The notes under the pieces are model-generated. The model saw nothing but the letters and a program-made list of their open reading frames with translations, made no database searches and was not told where the DNA came from. 64,000 nucleotides of DNA from Bacteroidales bacterium UBA5287 (lineage in GTDB: Bacteria; Bacteroidota; Bacteroidia; Bacteroidales; Dysgonomonadaceae). Positions within the stretch are counted from its first letter, which is position 1. Each line of letters begins with the position of its first letter. The position numbers and the translations under genes are program-made. The stretch spans positions 75,141-139,140 of the forward strand of contig DHSL01000065.1 of NCBI GenBank assembly GCA_002411345.1, written 5' to 3'. Below are positions 53,309 to 63,979 of the stretch, piece by piece.

Positions 53309-54541
53309 TTATCCAAAAAAGATATAAGTTACAAATATTGCTGTTATCACACCTGCCAAATCGGCTAGTAGTGCATACGGAACGGTGTATCTGGAATCTT
53401 TTATGTTTACCGAACCGTAATATACCGCTACAATGTAAAATGTAGTATCTGTAGCACCCTGTAAAACGCACGAGAGTCGACCAGCAAACGAATCAGCCCC
53501 ATAGGTCTGCATTGCATCAATCATCATTCCACGTGCACCGCTACCGCTTAAAGGTTTCATCAATGCCGTAGGCATTCCATCCACCCATCTATTATCAACT
53601 CCCAGATACGATATAAAATCTCTTAATCCATTCATTAAGAAATCCATTGCCCCAGATGCACGAAACATTCCCACTCCAACAAGAATAGCAATTAAAAAGG
53701 GGATAATTGAAACCGCCACTTTGAAACCATCTTTAGCTCCATCAATGAAAGCGTCAAAAACATTTATCTTTTTCCGCATCGCCTTCAAAAAGAAAACGGT
53801 GATGATTGTGAACAAGATAACATTTGCGGCAAGGCTAGAAAAGATGTTTACCTTATCATCGGGCATTGAGTTGAATAGCATGACCGTTCCTGCAATGATT
53901 CCAATCATTCCAAGAAAAAAAGTCATGATTGCCCTGCTAAATATATTTATTCGCTGTTTAAAGCAAATAGTGATTATTGCTACAAGCGTTGCTGCAAATG
54001 TAGATATCATGATTGGCAAGAACACGTCAGAAGGATTTTCCGCACCCATTTGCGCACGATATACCATGATTGTTACAGGAATGAGTGTTAGTCCAGACGC
54101 GTTCATCACAAGAAACATAATCATAGGATTAGACGCCTTTTCTTTTTCGGGGTTGATTTCCTGTAATTGCTGCATTGCTTTCAGCCCAAATGGAGTAGCC
54201 GCATTATCCAATCCCAGCATGTTAGCTGACACATTCATCAAAATGGATCCCGATGCAGGGTGTCCTTTTGGGATATCAGGAAATAGCTTTCCAAAGAGAG
54301 GAGCCACCCCTTTTGAAAACGAATCAATCATTCCACCCCGTTCACCTATTTTCATTATTCCCATCCACAATGAAAGAACCCCGGTTAATCCTAATGAGAT
54401 TTCAAAGCCATTTTTTGCCGAATCATAAGTAGAGTTCATGATTTCAGTAAAAATATTTACGTCTCCGAAAAAGATAAGTCTAACAAGAGCGACCACAAAA
54501 GCGACTAAGAAAAATGCGATCCAGATATAATTTAATACCAT
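53309..54541 (-). CDS. Fused SpmA-SpmB (nucleoside-recognition/Gate) membrane protein
   Basis: 410 residues with about ten membrane segments. Two Gate domains (about 40-170 and 270-400) correspond to SpmA and SpmB, which are separate genes in sporulating Firmicutes. Motifs: DNAATPFGLKAMQ (SpmA-like) and GMPTALMKPLSGSGARGMM...AGRLSCVLQGATDTTFYIVAVYYG (SpmB-like). The organism does not sporulate; a transport role is likely but undefined. ybeY follows after 37 bp. Confidence 0.92.
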   Translation of the reverse strand: MVLNYIWIAFFLVAFVVALVRLIFFGDVNIFTEIMNSTYDSAKNGFEISLGLTGVLSLWMGIMKIGERGGMIDSFSKGVAPLFGKLFPDIPKGHPASGSILMNVSANMLGLDNAATPFGLKAMQQLQEINPEKEKASNPMIMFLVMNASGLTLIPVTIMVYRAQMGAENPSDVFLPIMISTFAATLVAIITICFKQRINIFSRAIMTFFLGMIGIIAGTVMLFNSMPDDKVNIFSSLAANVILFTIITVFFLKAMRKKINVFDAFIDGAKDGFKVAVSIIPFLIAILVGVGMFRASGAMDFLMNGLRDFISYLGVDNRWVDGMPTALMKPLSGSGARGMMIDAMQTYGADSFAGRLSCVLQGATDTTFYIVAVYYGSVNIKDSRYTVPYALLADLAGVITAIFVTYIFFG

Positions 54542-54573
54542 ATATTCTGAGGATGTTTGATTATATTTAGATT

Positions 54574-54581
54574 CAAAGGTA
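54574..54581 (-). promoter_or_regulatory. -7 box of spmAB-ybeY
   Basis: Minus-strand TACCTTTG, 33 bp before the ATG. Confidence 0.5.
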
Positions 54582-54656
54582 CAATTTATCGCAAATGAAT
54601 TGTAAAGAAATGGTAGAATTTCTAACTTTATGAGAATATTTTGAAATACCTCTGTT

Positions 54657-55400
54657 ATGAAATGGAAAGATTTGTTGTATTATGACAAGAGTACTCGAAT
54701 TGCTGTGTTGATTTTACTGGTACTTTGTGTTCTCACGTTGATATTCAACAGCATGTTAAGTAATCGTCATTCCGGTGCCACTGTGGCAGTCGTAAATGAT
54801 TCTCTAACGCAAGAGTTCGTAGAGTTTGAGAAATCCCTTATCAAAAAAGAGAAAGAAGGAGAAAAGAAATTGAATGATGAAAGAAAGCAACAATATTATG
54901 CCGCCAGAAGTATATCATCTGGAAAATATGATACTGTGAATAATAATGTTTCTGAAGACAAAGAATATTTTAAATCTTATCCAAAGCAGGAAAAGTTAGC
55001 CATCAATGAAAGAATAAATCTCAATGAAACAGATACATCAGAGTGGAAAAAGGTACCAGGAATTGGTAGTACATATGCTTCACGCATTGTGAAATACAGG
55101 AATTTATTAGGAGGATATGTTTCAGTAGAGCAGCTTCGTGAAGTCTATGGGATTGACAATGAATTGTTTTCTAAAATTGCATCATATATAGAACCAGATT
55201 TAAACTATAAGAAAATTCAGATTAACCGTCAGGAATTCAAAGAATTGAACCGACACCCATATTTAAGTTATAAGCAAGTACAGGCAATTATGGAATTGCG
55301 AAAGCGAAACGGTCAAGTTCACTCTATCGACGAACTTGCCATGTTAGAAGAATTCACATCCGATGATTTGATAAAAATAAGTCCCTATCTGGAATTTTAA
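54657..55400 (+). CDS. Membrane-anchored helix-hairpin-helix (ComEA-like) protein
   Basis: 247 residues. One N-terminal transmembrane helix (IAVLILLVLCVLTLIFNSML, about 15-34), a charged Lys/Glu-rich coiled segment, then two HhH units: LNETDTSEWKKVPGIGSTYASRIVKYRNLLGGYVSVEQLREVYGI (about 120-165) and a second, degenerate one (FKELNRHPYLSYKQVQAIMELRKRNGQ). ComEA binds incoming DNA during transformation; with comM in the same window a DNA-uptake role is possible, but many Bacteroidota carry such proteins without known competence. An 8-bp stem with a 17-nt loop brackets its stop codon. Confidence 0.82.
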   Translation: MKWKDLLYYDKSTRIAVLILLVLCVLTLIFNSMLSNRHSGATVAVVNDSLTQEFVEFEKSLIKKEKEGEKKLNDERKQQYYAARSISSGKYDTVNNNVSEDKEYFKSYPKQEKLAINERINLNETDTSEWKKVPGIGSTYASRIVKYRNLLGGYVSVEQLREVYGIDNELFSKIASYIEPDLNYKKIQINRQEFKELNRHPYLSYKQVQAIMELRKRNGQVHSIDELAMLEEFTSDDLIKISPYLEF

Positions 55401-55439
55401 ATCAAATAGGGACAAACTTATATTTCAAGAAATAAAGAC

Positions 55440-58079
55440 TTATTTCTCAAGAATTGATATATTTTCTTTCAGCATAGCTATTTTGCTTTCCGTATCAGCT
55501 TGTTTCTTTCTTTCGTTCTCCACAACTTCAGGTTTAGCATTTTGTACAAAACGTTCATTGTTAAGTTTTTTGAGTACCGATTGCAAGAAACCTTCAAGAT
55601 AAGCAAGTTCCGTTCTCATTTTAACCAACTCAGCTTCGGTGTCCATTTTATCAGCCAAAGGAACTGTAAATTCAATTGTGCCTACAAGGAACCCAACTGC
55701 GCCAGTATGTTTTTCGTTTACGTCAGAAATAGCAGAAAGATTACACATTTTTGAGATTACGCTATCGTATCGATTGTCGTGATTGCCAACTGTTTGAAGC
55801 TCAAGTTCTTCCTTGTTCGCAATATTCTTCTCAAGGCGTATAGTCCTTATACCTGCAATAATTTGTTTAACGACCTCGAAGTCTGCCAGTAAAGAGTTAT
55901 CAAAATCTTTAGCAGAAGGCTGAGAAGAAACCATTATGCTTTCGCCCACTTTTCGTTCATTTAGCGCTTGCCAAAGCTCTTCAGTGATGAAAGGCATGAA
56001 AGGGTGCAATAATCGAAGTAGTTCATCAAAATACTGAAGAGTCACATTGTAAGTCTCTATATCGATAGGCTTTTGGTAAGCCGGTTTTATCATTTCGAGA
56101 TACCATGATGAGAACTCATCCCAGAATAACTTGTATAAAAGCATCAATGCTTCGGAGATACGATATTTTGAGAACAGATCATCCATTTCTGCAATGGTTT
56201 CCGAAAGCTTTCCTTTGAACCAATTAATAGCAATTTTTGATGATTCAGGTTGTGGAATATTTTGATCAGTTTCCCAACCTTTAACCAGGCGGAAAGCATT
56301 CCAAATCTTGTTATTGAAGTTTCTTCCCTGTTCGCATAATGATTCATCAAAGAGAAGATCATTACCAGCAGCAGAAGAGAGGAGCATTCCCATTCTTACT
56401 CCATCCGCTCCATATTTGTTCATCAGTTCTATTGGATCGGGTGAATTTCCAAGTTGTTTAGACATTTTACGTCCCAGATGATCTCTCACTATTCCGGTGA
56501 AATAAACATTTTCGAAGCAAGGTTTGCCTCTATATTCATAACCCGCCATGATCATACGTGCGACCCAGAAGAATATAATATCAGGTCCCGTCACCAAGTC
56601 GTTAGTTGGATAATAATAACTGATATCATTATTATCAGGATTATTTATTCCATCAAAAACAGATATCGGCCATAACCAAGATGAAAACCAAGTATCCAGA
56701 ACATCCTCGTCCTGTTTTAGATCATTGATTGAAATTGGATAATCCACTTTTTGTAGAGCCTTTTCAAAAGCCTCTTCTTTGGTCATTGCCACAACATATC
56801 CACCTTTAGGTAGAAAATATGCAGGAATTCGATGTCCCCACCATAATTGTCTGCTTATACACCAATCTTTGATGTTCTCCATCCAATGGCGATAAGTATT
56901 TTTATATTTCTCCGGGAAGAATTTGATCGTATTATCCTCTACCGCATCTATTGCCGGTTTAGCCAGATTCTCCATTTTGAGGAACCATTGCATGGATAGT
57001 TTTGGTTCGATAGGCACATCCGTACGTTCAGAATAACCTACTTTGTTTGTATAAGCTTCTGTTTTCTCAATTAGACCAGCAGCATCCAGATCTTTTTCGA
57101 TCTGTTTTCGAACCTCAAAACGTTCCATTCCGGCATACATTGCACCATTTTGGTTCAATGTACCATTATCATTGAAAATGTTGATAGATTCCAGATTATG
57201 TTTTTCTCCCAACATATAGTCGTTAACGTCGTGAGCCGGAGTCACTTTCAAGCAGCCCGTTCCGAATTCAACATCCACATACTCATCTTCAATAACAGGA
57301 ATCACTCTATTGATAAGTGGAACAATTACTTTCTTACCTTTCAGGTGAGCATTCTTTGGATCGTTAGGATTGATACACATTGCCGTATCGCCCATAATTG
57401 TTTCCGGGCGTGTTGTTGCAACGATAGCATATTCAGCATTAGGTGCTGATGAGCCAGATTCATCAACGATTTTATATTTAAGATAATACAATTTGCCGTT
57501 AACCTCTTTATGAACAACTTCCTCGTCCGAAAGAGCAGTAAGCGCTTTTGGGTCCCAGTTAACCATTCTCACACCCCTGTAGATCAATCCCTTTTCGTAA
57601 AGGTCGCAGAATATGCGTAACACACTTTCAGAGCGAGCATCATCCATTGTGAAAGCTGTTCGTTCCCAGTCGCATGACGCCCCAAGTTTTTTCAACTGTT
57701 CCAAAATGATTCCCCCATGCTCACGAGTCCACTCCCAAGCATGTTCCATGAATTGTTCACGAGTAAGATCGCTTTTTTTGATACCTTGTGATGCAAGTCT
57801 GTTTACCACTTTAGCTTCTGTTGCAATCGACGCGTGGTCAGTTCCAGGAACCCAGCAAGCATTTTTTCCCTGCATTCTTGCCCTTCGGATCAAAACATCC
57901 TGAATTGTATTGTTCAGCATGTGTCCCATATGAAGAACTCCGGTGACATTAGGAGGAGGAATAACAATTGTAAACGGTTCACGTTCATCAGGTTCAGAGT
58001 GGAACAAGTTGTTGTCCATCCAGTATTTATACCATTTTTCTTCTACCTCAGCAGGGCTATATTTTGTTGCAATTTCCAT
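55440..58079 (-). CDS. valS: Valyl-tRNA synthetase
   Basis: Class I synthetase of 879 residues. HIGH motif as [15 protein letters not shown] (near 40), CP1 editing domain with [12 protein letters not shown], signature [12 protein letters not shown], anticodon-binding domain and a C-terminal coiled coil (about 810-879, [22 protein letters not shown]). All parts present and of normal size. Monocistronic behind -7 box 58107-58100. Confidence 0.97.
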   Translation of the reverse strand: MEIATKYSPAEVEEKWYKYWMDNNLFHSEPDEREPFTIVIPPPNVTGVLHMGHMLNNTIQDVLIRRARMQGKNACWVPGTDHASIATEAKVVNRLASQGIKKSDLTREQFMEHAWEWTREHGGIILEQLKKLGASCDWERTAFTMDDARSESVLRIFCDLYEKGLIYRGVRMVNWDPKALTALSDEEVVHKEVNGKLYYLKYKIVDESGSSAPNAEYAIVATTRPETIMGDTAMCINPNDPKNAHLKGKKVIVPLINRVIPVIEDEYVDVEFGTGCLKVTPAHDVNDYMLGEKHNLESINIFNDNGTLNQNGAMYAGMERFEVRKQIEKDLDAAGLIEKTEAYTNKVGYSERTDVPIEPKLSMQWFLKMENLAKPAIDAVEDNTIKFFPEKYKNTYRHWMENIKDWCISRQLWWGHRIPAYFLPKGGYVVAMTKEEAFEKALQKVDYPISINDLKQDEDVLDTWFSSWLWPISVFDGINNPDNNDISYYYPTNDLVTGPDIIFFWVARMIMAGYEYRGKPCFENVYFTGIVRDHLGRKMSKQLGNSPDPIELMNKYGADGVRMGMLLSSAAGNDLLFDESLCEQGRNFNNKIWNAFRLVKGWETDQNIPQPESSKIAINWFKGKLSETIAEMDDLFSKYRISEALMLLYKLFWDEFSSWYLEMIKPAYQKPIDIETYNVTLQYFDELLRLLHPFMPFITEELWQALNERKVGESIMVSSQPSAKDFDNSLLADFEVVKQIIAGIRTIRLEKNIANKEELELQTVGNHDNRYDSVISKMCNLSAISDVNEKHTGAVGFLVGTIEFTVPLADKMDTEAELVKMRTELAYLEGFLQSVLKKLNNERFVQNAKPEVVENERKKQADTESKIAMLKENISILEK

Positions 58080-58099
58080 AATTCATTAAAATTGAAATG

Positions 58100-58107
58100 C
58101 AAAAGTA
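58100..58107 (-). promoter_or_regulatory. -7 box of valS
   Basis: Minus-strand TACTTTTG, 20 bp before the ATG. Confidence 0.45.
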
Positions 58108-58136
58108 CAAAAAATGCACTTAAAAAAGTGCATTTT
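58107..58136 (-). terminator. Terminator of the merR-namZ unit
   Basis: AAAATGCACTT/AAGTGCATTTT hairpin, followed on the minus strand by six T. Confidence 0.85.
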
Positions 58137-58166
58137 CTATTGTTCTGTTATCTATTGAGTTGTATG

Positions 58167-59342
58167 TTATTCAGCATACAAAAGATAAGGGCGTCGTTGT
58201 TGTTTAAATTGTTCCACATCGCAAGCCCATTTAGCTTTAATCTCTTTAGCCGATTTACCATTAATAATATCTTTTCTGATATAATCCACCCCAACCAGTT
58301 TTTCAAAGAAAGCAGTAAAAAACGAGTTACCTAATTGCAGATTATAGTATGCATCAATTACATAAGAAAGGTCGAATCCGTTTTCCCAGATATACTTATT
58401 AGGAACCATTCTCAAGTCCACTCCATAGCATTTTTGATTAAGCAGCGGAGGATTTTTTGCACCTGCTACACTTCTTGGAGTAAAAGAAAAGTCCGAGCCC
58501 TTATATTTTGGGTGACCATAGGCTTCGAAAGGGAAATCCGTTCCTCTGCCCAAGCTTACTACTGTTCCTTCAAAGAGACAAGTAGACGGATACAAATAAA
58601 TAGAGTGAATATTAGGCAGATTAGGAGAAGGAGAAATTGGTAGTTCGTAGCGCGTTTGGTGCGTATAATTTAACGATGTTATAACCGTTATGTCACAAGT
58701 TTTTCCATCAGGCAACCATTTTTCGCCGTTAATCATGAGAGCCAATTCTCCAAGAGTCATTCCGTGAACAATTGGTATTGGCAACCATCCCACGCCCGAT
58801 TTATGTTTCATATCCAGGATAGGACCATCCACATAAAATCCATTTGGATTAGGCCGGTCCAGTACAATCATTTTCTTATCCGCTTCAGCGCAAGCATCCA
58901 TCATTCTTGCCATGCTGGCATAATAAGTATAAAATCGAAGTCCAACATCCTGTAGATCGAATAGAAGTATATCAAACTCCTTCATTTTATCGGGAGAAGG
59001 TTTACCCCCATCGCCCCCGTAAAGCGACCAGATTGGCACTCCAGTTTTTTCATCAACAGAATTTCCCACATGTTCGCCCGCATCTGCCGTACCCCTAAAA
59101 CCATGTTCAGGAGAAAAAATCCCAACCACATTGAATTTGTTTCTGACCAGCAGATCAACCAGGTGTTCATTACCAGCCATACCCGTCTGATTTGTTAATA
59201 CAGCAACCCTTTTCCCTTCCAGTAAAGGGAAATAGCGATCAGTCTGTTCCGCTCCAACGATTACTTTATTTGTTTCCTTTTGAGTTGCAAACACAATAAA
59301 AGTTGAAATGATCAGGCAGAAAGATATAAGCAGTTTCTTCAT
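58167..59342 (-). CDS. namZ: Exo-beta-N-acetylmuramidase NamZ (DUF1343, GH171)
   Basis: 391 residues with signal peptide (to about residue 19). The DUF1343 blocks are clear: VAVLTNQTGM, GIFSPEHGFRG, FDLQDVGLRFYTYYASMARMMDAC, VLDRPNPNGFYVDGPIL and the closing region GTDFPFEAYGHPKYKG. The family was shown in Tannerella and Bacillus to release terminal MurNAc from peptidoglycan fragments, so a cell-wall recycling role in the periplasm is likely. Its ATG overlaps the stop of the merR-like gene by one base (TAATG). Confidence 0.92.
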   Translation of the reverse strand: MKKLLISFCLIISTFIVFATQKETNKVIVGAEQTDRYFPLLEGKRVAVLTNQTGMAGNEHLVDLLVRNKFNVVGIFSPEHGFRGTADAGEHVGNSVDEKTGVPIWSLYGGDGGKPSPDKMKEFDILLFDLQDVGLRFYTYYASMARMMDACAEADKKMIVLDRPNPNGFYVDGPILDMKHKSGVGWLPIPIVHGMTLGELALMINGEKWLPDGKTCDITVITSLNYTHQTRYELPISPSPNLPNIHSIYLYPSTCLFEGTVVSLGRGTDFPFEAYGHPKYKGSDFSFTPRSVAGAKNPPLLNQKCYGVDLRMVPNKYIWENGFDLSYVIDAYYNLQLGNSFFTAFFEKLVGVDYIRKDIINGKSAKEIKAKWACDVEQFKQQRRPYLLYAE

Positions 59343-59740
59343 TATGATTCTATTTCTGTTTTGCTATATTTTTGTAGTTGGTGCAAGCGTTCGAATTCCT
59401 CTTCCAGATGAAGTAGTTCCTTTTTAATGATGTTGAGTCGCTCGATCGCCTCAATACGAATATTCTCAGGATCTTTATTGTTCTTGAGTTCCTGTCGCGC
59501 CCCCTCGAGTGTCAGTCCCCTTTCTTTAACCAAGTGATAAACGATTTCTACCTGTTGAATATCTTCTTTGGTATATTGTCTTGTTCCTCCTGAAGTCTTT
59601 TTAGGATTAATGTTTTCGAACTCTTTTTCCCAAAAACGCAATAGTGAAACATTAACTGCAAAATGGTCTGCCACTTCCTGAATAGAGTAATAAAGACGTT
59701 TGCTGACAGAAAAATCGATTGACTTTTTACGTTTGCCCAT
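59342..59740 (-). CDS. MerR-family transcriptional regulator
   Basis: The true start is ATG 59740 (MGKRKKSIDF), giving 132 residues; the upstream part of the longer frame would cover the alaS promoter and start. The winged HTH is LYYSIQEVADHFAVNVSLLRFWEKEFENINPKKTSGGTRQYTKEDI (about 20-65), followed by a coiled-coil dimerisation helix. No metal-binding cysteines. Coupled to namZ by a TAATG overlap, so it may govern wall recycling; divergent from alaS. Confidence 0.88.
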   Translation of the reverse strand: MGKRKKSIDFSVSKRLYYSIQEVADHFAVNVSLLRFWEKEFENINPKKTSGGTRQYTKEDIQQVEIVYHLVKERGLTLEGARQELKNNKDPENIRIEAIERLNIIKKELLHLEEEFERLHQLQKYSKTEIES

Positions 59741-59786
59741 TAAGTTAAAGATAAAAAATTGATATTTAAGATAAACTGTATTAGTG

Positions 59787-59817
59787 CAAAAATAGAGTTT
59801 TTGCTTTAACTTTGCAA
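59787..59817 (-). promoter_or_regulatory. Promoter of merR-namZ
   Basis: Minus-strand TATTTTTG (59794-59787) with TTG (59817-59815) 20 bp upstream; it overlaps the alaS -7 box (59807-59814). Confidence 0.5.
59807..59814 (+). promoter_or_regulatory. -7 box of alaS
   Basis: TAACTTTG, 38 bp before the ATG. The two divergent promoters share these bases, so they cannot easily fire at the same moment. Confidence 0.5.
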
Positions 59818-59852
59818 CTTTAAATAAATAAGAAAAAAGAAATTCGCTTATT

Positions 59853-62465
59853 ATGATGACATCGCAAGAAATACGCCAATCGTTCAAAGACTATTTTGCA
59901 TCTCGTAATCATCAGATTGTTCCCTCCGCCCCACTTGTTATTAAGGGCGATCCAACCCTGATGTTTACCAATGCAGGTATGAATCAGTTTAAAGACATTA
60001 TTTTAGGTAATGTGCCGATAAAGCATTCACGGATTGCGGATTCTCAAAAATGTTTGCGTGTTAGCGGCAAGCACAATGATTTAGAAGAAGTAGGTCATGA
60101 TACTTATCACCACACCATGTTTGAAATGTTAGGCAACTGGTCGTTTGGCGATTATTTCAAGAAAGAAGCGATTACTTATGCCTGGGAATATCTGACCGAA
60201 GTAATCAAGCTCGACAAAAATCTTTTGTATGTAACCGTATTTGAAGGTTCCGAAGCCGAGAATTTGGAGCGTGACAATGAAGCCGCTGAAATCTGGCAAC
60301 AGTATTTGCCATCAGACAGAATTATCAACGGCAACAAGAAAGACAATTTTTGGGAAATGGGTGATACCGGTCCCTGTGGTCCCTGTTCCGAGATACATAT
60401 CGATTTACGTTCAGAAGAAGAACGCAAGAAAGTCGATGCGTTGACATTAGTCAACAACGACCATCCCCAGGTAGTAGAAATCTGGAATTTGGTGTTCATG
60501 CAATTCAACAGAAAATCCAATGGTTCTCTTGAAGAGCTTCCTGCAAAAGTTATTGATACCGGTATGGGATTTGAGCGTTTGTGTATGGCCGTTCAAGGTA
60601 AGACCTCGAATTACGATACCGACGTATTCCAGCCAATAATCCAAAAGATTGCAGAAATCACCCATTCGTCGTACGGTGAAGATGATAAGAAAGACGTCGC
60701 CATGCGTGTTATTGCCGACCATCTTCGTGCTATTTCCTTCTCCATAACCGACGGTCAGCTGCCTTCGAACGCCAAAGCCGGATATGTTATTCGCAGGATA
60801 TTACGAAGAGCCGTTAGGTACGGATACACATTTTTGAACATGCATGAATCGTTCATATACAAGTTAGTACCCTCGTTGATAAAAGTCATGGGAGACGATT
60901 ATGCCGAGCTCAAGCAACAGCAAACATTAGTAGAGAAAGTAATAAAAGAAGAAGAAGAATCTTTTTTGAGGACTTTGGAGACAGGCATTCGTCTGTTAGA
61001 CAAGCAAATTTCAGACCATCAAGTCGCAAGTAAAAACGTACTTGAAGGCACAGTCGCCTTTCAGTTGTACGACACATTCGGTTTCCCGCTTGACCTCACC
61101 GAGTTAATCCTTCGTGAAAACAATATGAGTGTTGATGTAGAAGGTTTTAATGCCGAGATGCAGAAACAGAAAGAACGTGCCCGTAATGCCTCTGCCGTAG
61201 AGACAGAAGATTGGGTACAAGTCCGCAATGGCGAGCCCGAGTTTACCGGTTACGATGAATTTGAGAGCGAAACCGAGATCCTTCGATATAGGAAAGTAAG
61301 GCAAAAGAACAAAGAATTTTATCAGATAGTACTCTCAAGATCCCCGTTTTACGCCGAGATGGGCGGTCAAGTCGGCGATACCGGCTGGTTGATATCAGAC
61401 GAAGAAAAGATAGCCGTATTTGACACCAAGCGCGAGAATAATTTAGCCGTTCATTTTACAAACAAGCTTCCGTCGGACGTTACAGAAACTTTCAAGGCTC
61501 TGATAGACACTGATAAGAGGACAGCCATAGAATGTAATCACTCAGCCACACATCTTCTTCACGAAGCATTACGCGAAGTGTTAGGGCTTCACGTGGAACA
61601 AAAAGGATCTTATGTATCAGACAAAGCTTTACGATTTGACTTTTCACATTTCCAAAAGATGACAGAAGAAGAGATACGTAAAGTAGAAGAATATGTGACA
61701 AGAGAGATACGTAACGACCACAAGTTAGTAGAGCAACGACATGTTCCTATTGAAGAAGCCATAGCAAACGGAGCGATGGCCCTTTTTGGCGAGAAATATG
61801 GAGACGATGTTCGCACTGTACGATTTGGTAATTCCATAGAATTATGTGGAGGAACCCATATTTCTTCAACCGGTCGCATTGGTACATTCAGGATAGTAAA
61901 CGAGAGTGCCATTGCTGCAGGTATAAGACGTATAGAAGCAGTAACCGCCAAAGGATGTGAGGATTATCTATACAGGATAGACGATTTAATGCATGAGATA
62001 AAGAGTTCATTGAATTCACCCGATTTGATTTTAGGATTAAAGAAACTCATTGAGGAAAATGATGGAATGAAAAAAGAGCTTCACGAATTCATCAAAGAAA
62101 AGACTGAAACCCTCAAAAAAACCATCATAGAAATGAAGCGAGAAGTCAATGGAGTGAGTGTATTCACGTTAGTCTCTTCTATGATTTCACCCGAAATAGT
62201 TAAAGACATAGCATTTCAGTTGAAAGGCGAATTCACCGAGAACATGCTATTTGTTGCCGGTACATCGTTGCGTGATAAACCCACCCTCACTGTTATGTTA
62301 AGTTCAGATTTAGTAGAAAGAGGCATGAATGCAGGAAATATGGTACGCGAAGCCGCTAAGTTTATCCAAGGAGGAGGAGGTGGTCAGCCCCATTTTGCCA
62401 CAGCAGGAGGAAAAAATTCAGACGGTTTAAATCAAGCTATCGATTCTATTTTGGGAAAAATATAA
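59853..62465 (+). CDS. alaS: Alanyl-tRNA synthetase
   Basis: Class II synthetase of 870 residues. Catalytic domain begins [26 protein letters not shown], with [12 protein letters not shown] and [14 protein letters not shown]. The editing domain has [14 protein letters not shown] and [12 protein letters not shown] (zinc/editing residues), then a coiled coil and a DHHA1-type C-Ala domain ending [13 protein letters not shown]. The first ATG (59853) is used; the adjacent ATG 59856 is equally possible. A 14/16 match to parS falls at 61585-61600. Confidence 0.97.
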   Translation: MMTSQEIRQSFKDYFASRNHQIVPSAPLVIKGDPTLMFTNAGMNQFKDIILGNVPIKHSRIADSQKCLRVSGKHNDLEEVGHDTYHHTMFEMLGNWSFGDYFKKEAITYAWEYLTEVIKLDKNLLYVTVFEGSEAENLERDNEAAEIWQQYLPSDRIINGNKKDNFWEMGDTGPCGPCSEIHIDLRSEEERKKVDALTLVNNDHPQVVEIWNLVFMQFNRKSNGSLEELPAKVIDTGMGFERLCMAVQGKTSNYDTDVFQPIIQKIAEITHSSYGEDDKKDVAMRVIADHLRAISFSITDGQLPSNAKAGYVIRRILRRAVRYGYTFLNMHESFIYKLVPSLIKVMGDDYAELKQQQTLVEKVIKEEEESFLRTLETGIRLLDKQISDHQVASKNVLEGTVAFQLYDTFGFPLDLTELILRENNMSVDVEGFNAEMQKQKERARNASAVETEDWVQVRNGEPEFTGYDEFESETEILRYRKVRQKNKEFYQIVLSRSPFYAEMGGQVGDTGWLISDEEKIAVFDTKRENNLAVHFTNKLPSDVTETFKALIDTDKRTAIECNHSATHLLHEALREVLGLHVEQKGSYVSDKALRFDFSHFQKMTEEEIRKVEEYVTREIRNDHKLVEQRHVPIEEAIANGAMALFGEKYGDDVRTVRFGNSIELCGGTHISSTGRIGTFRIVNESAIAAGIRRIEAVTAKGCEDYLYRIDDLMHEIKSSLNSPDLILGLKKLIEENDGMKKELHEFIKEKTETLKKTIIEMKREVNGVSVFTLVSSMISPEIVKDIAFQLKGEFTENMLFVAGTSLRDKPTLTVMLSSDLVERGMNAGNMVREAAKFIQGGGGGQPHFATAGGKNSDGLNQAIDSILGKI

Positions 62466-62498
62466 TAAAAAAGTAAACAAACAATCTTCATGAATTTA

Positions 62499-62549
62499 TG
62501 AGGATATGCGGAACAATCATATTGATTTCTTGCATATCCTCATTTTTTA
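62499..62549 (+). terminator. Terminator of alaS
   Basis: TGAGGATATGC/GCATATCCTCA (11 bp) with a 22-nt loop, followed by six T. Confidence 0.85.
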
Positions 62550-62570
62550 TATAGTCTATTTCTATAACTG

Positions 62571-62691
62571 TGCAGTGAGGCCATAGTGAGAGTTGCATCG
62601 GAGCATCATCGGAGCATCATCGAAGGTCACTCGGAGGTCACTCGGAGCATAGTCGGAGCAGCGTGAAAGGTCAGTGAGAGGTGGGTTTGAG
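62571..62691 (+). repeat. 11-bp degenerate tandem repeat, array 3 (eleven units)
   Basis: 121 bp divide into 11 units: TGCAGTGAGGC, CATAGTGAGAG, TTGCATCGGAG, CATCATCGGAG, CATCATCGAAG, GTCACTCGGAG twice, CATAGTCGGAG, CAGCGTGAAAG, GTCAGTGAGAG, GTGGGTTTGAG. Lies between the ends of convergent alaS and the cyuA-like gene. Confidence 0.85.
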
Positions 62692-62698
62692 AAAGAAT

Positions 62699-63979
62699 TT
62701 ATTTTCTCATCATAATATCCAGCACAATTTGGTCCGTCAGTTTCATTCCATTGTTACCAATTTGAGCCAAGTTTTGAATAGTCTTATCGATATCATCATC
62801 AATAATTCCTTCGTGCGCAGAAACCCCCTGATTTTCGATAGCCATTAATGCAGAAAGAGTAGCCGTAGACACCCCGCTTGCAATTTTAAGAGCGCAACTT
62901 GGTTTTGCCCCATCGCAAATCATCCCTGTGATATTAGCGATCATGTTTTTAGCAGCCAGTTCAATCTGATCATAATTTCCCCCCATCAGGTAAGTAATTC
63001 CGCAACTTGATCCCGTTGAAGCAATAACACAACCGCAGAGAGGTGAAAGTCGTCCCATATATTGTTTAATATAAATCATTGAAAGGCTGCTGATAGTGAG
63101 TGCTCTGATCAGTCGTTCCCTTGAGCAATTGATATTTTCAGCAAACGTAAGCACCGGCAAAGTAGAAGCGATACCCTGATTACCGCTGCCCGAATTGCTC
63201 ATTACCGGAATCATTGCCCCATCCATTCTCACTTCGCAAGCCCCTGTAGTTGCCGCAATCATTCTACTATGCAAGTTATCTCCAAAAACCTTTTGTCCAT
63301 TTTTGCCAGTCATTGTTTTTGAAACGTTGTGACCATAATTTTTTGTCGTTGCTTCCAGCGAAGCCTTTTTGTTCATTTCCGCCGCCTCCAGAATAAATTC
63401 CAACTCATTCAATGGCGATTCAAGTGCAAATTGACAAACCTTTTTGAACGTAAGAATGACTTTTTCTTCAGCTATTTCTTCAGTCTCAGTATCCTTATTC
63501 ATAAGCACATCACCATTTTTTTCAAAGTAAGTAAATCCCGTGTGGCTACCTCTTATAATGGCAACTGCCCTGTTATTCCCTGAAGAGCAATGCACTTCGA
63601 TATAAAGATTATCAGGAATAGATTTGTTCAGTTGAATATCAATTCGTTTTTCCTCTATAAATTGTTTAGCCCTATCCACATCAATTTCCGAAAGATCTTT
63701 GAGCACCTCCAGTTCATATTCCGATTTTCCGATCAGCGCTCCCAATGCGATAGCTATGGGCAGTCCCGTCATTTTAGTCCCCGGTATTCCAACGCCCATT
63801 GCATTTTTGATAATATTAGAACTTAGGAACACTTCAATATTTTGAGGAATTTCATTTAAAAGTTCCTTTGCTTTAGCAGTGCAAAGAGCGACAGCAATAG
63901 GTTCAGTACAACCAATAGCAGGTACAATTTCCCTATGCATCAAATCGCGAATTTTATATCTTTCAGAATCAATTAGCAT
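62699..63979 (-). CDS. L-cysteine desulfidase / serine dehydratase alpha-like (UPF0597, CyuA/YhaM type)
   Basis: ATG 63979 starts a complete 426-residue protein; the codon at the window edge is TTG and not needed. Family blocks: HREIVPAIGCTEPIAVALC near the start, SNIIKNAMGVGIPGT, NSGSGNQGI, and the Fe-S cysteine region LSPLCGCVIASTGSSCG with GMICDGAKPSC. Members use a 4Fe-4S cluster to break cysteine to pyruvate, sulphide and ammonia, or serine likewise. Which substrate applies cannot be decided. Monocistronic as far as seen; the upstream side is cut off. Confidence 0.9.
   Translation of the reverse strand: MLIDSERYKIRDLMHREIVPAIGCTEPIAVALCTAKAKELLNEIPQNIEVFLSSNIIKNAMGVGIPGTKMTGLPIAIALGALIGKSEYELEVLKDLSEIDVDRAKQFIEEKRIDIQLNKSIPDNLYIEVHCSSGNNRAVAIIRGSHTGFTYFEKNGDVLMNKDTETEEIAEEKVILTFKKVCQFALESPLNELEFILEAAEMNKKASLEATTKNYGHNVSKTMTGKNGQKVFGDNLHSRMIAATTGACEVRMDGAMIPVMSNSGSGNQGIASTLPVLTFAENINCSRERLIRALTISSLSMIYIKQYMGRLSPLCGCVIASTGSSCGITYLMGGNYDQIELAAKNMIANITGMICDGAKPSCALKIASGVSTATLSALMAIENQGVSAHEGIIDDDIDKTIQNLAQIGNNGMKLTDQIVLDIMMRK

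Noticed and set aside
59741..59887. N-terminal extension of the MerR protein up to 59887
   Set aside because: It would span both divergent promoters and overlap the alaS start; MGKRKKS at 59740 is the natural start.
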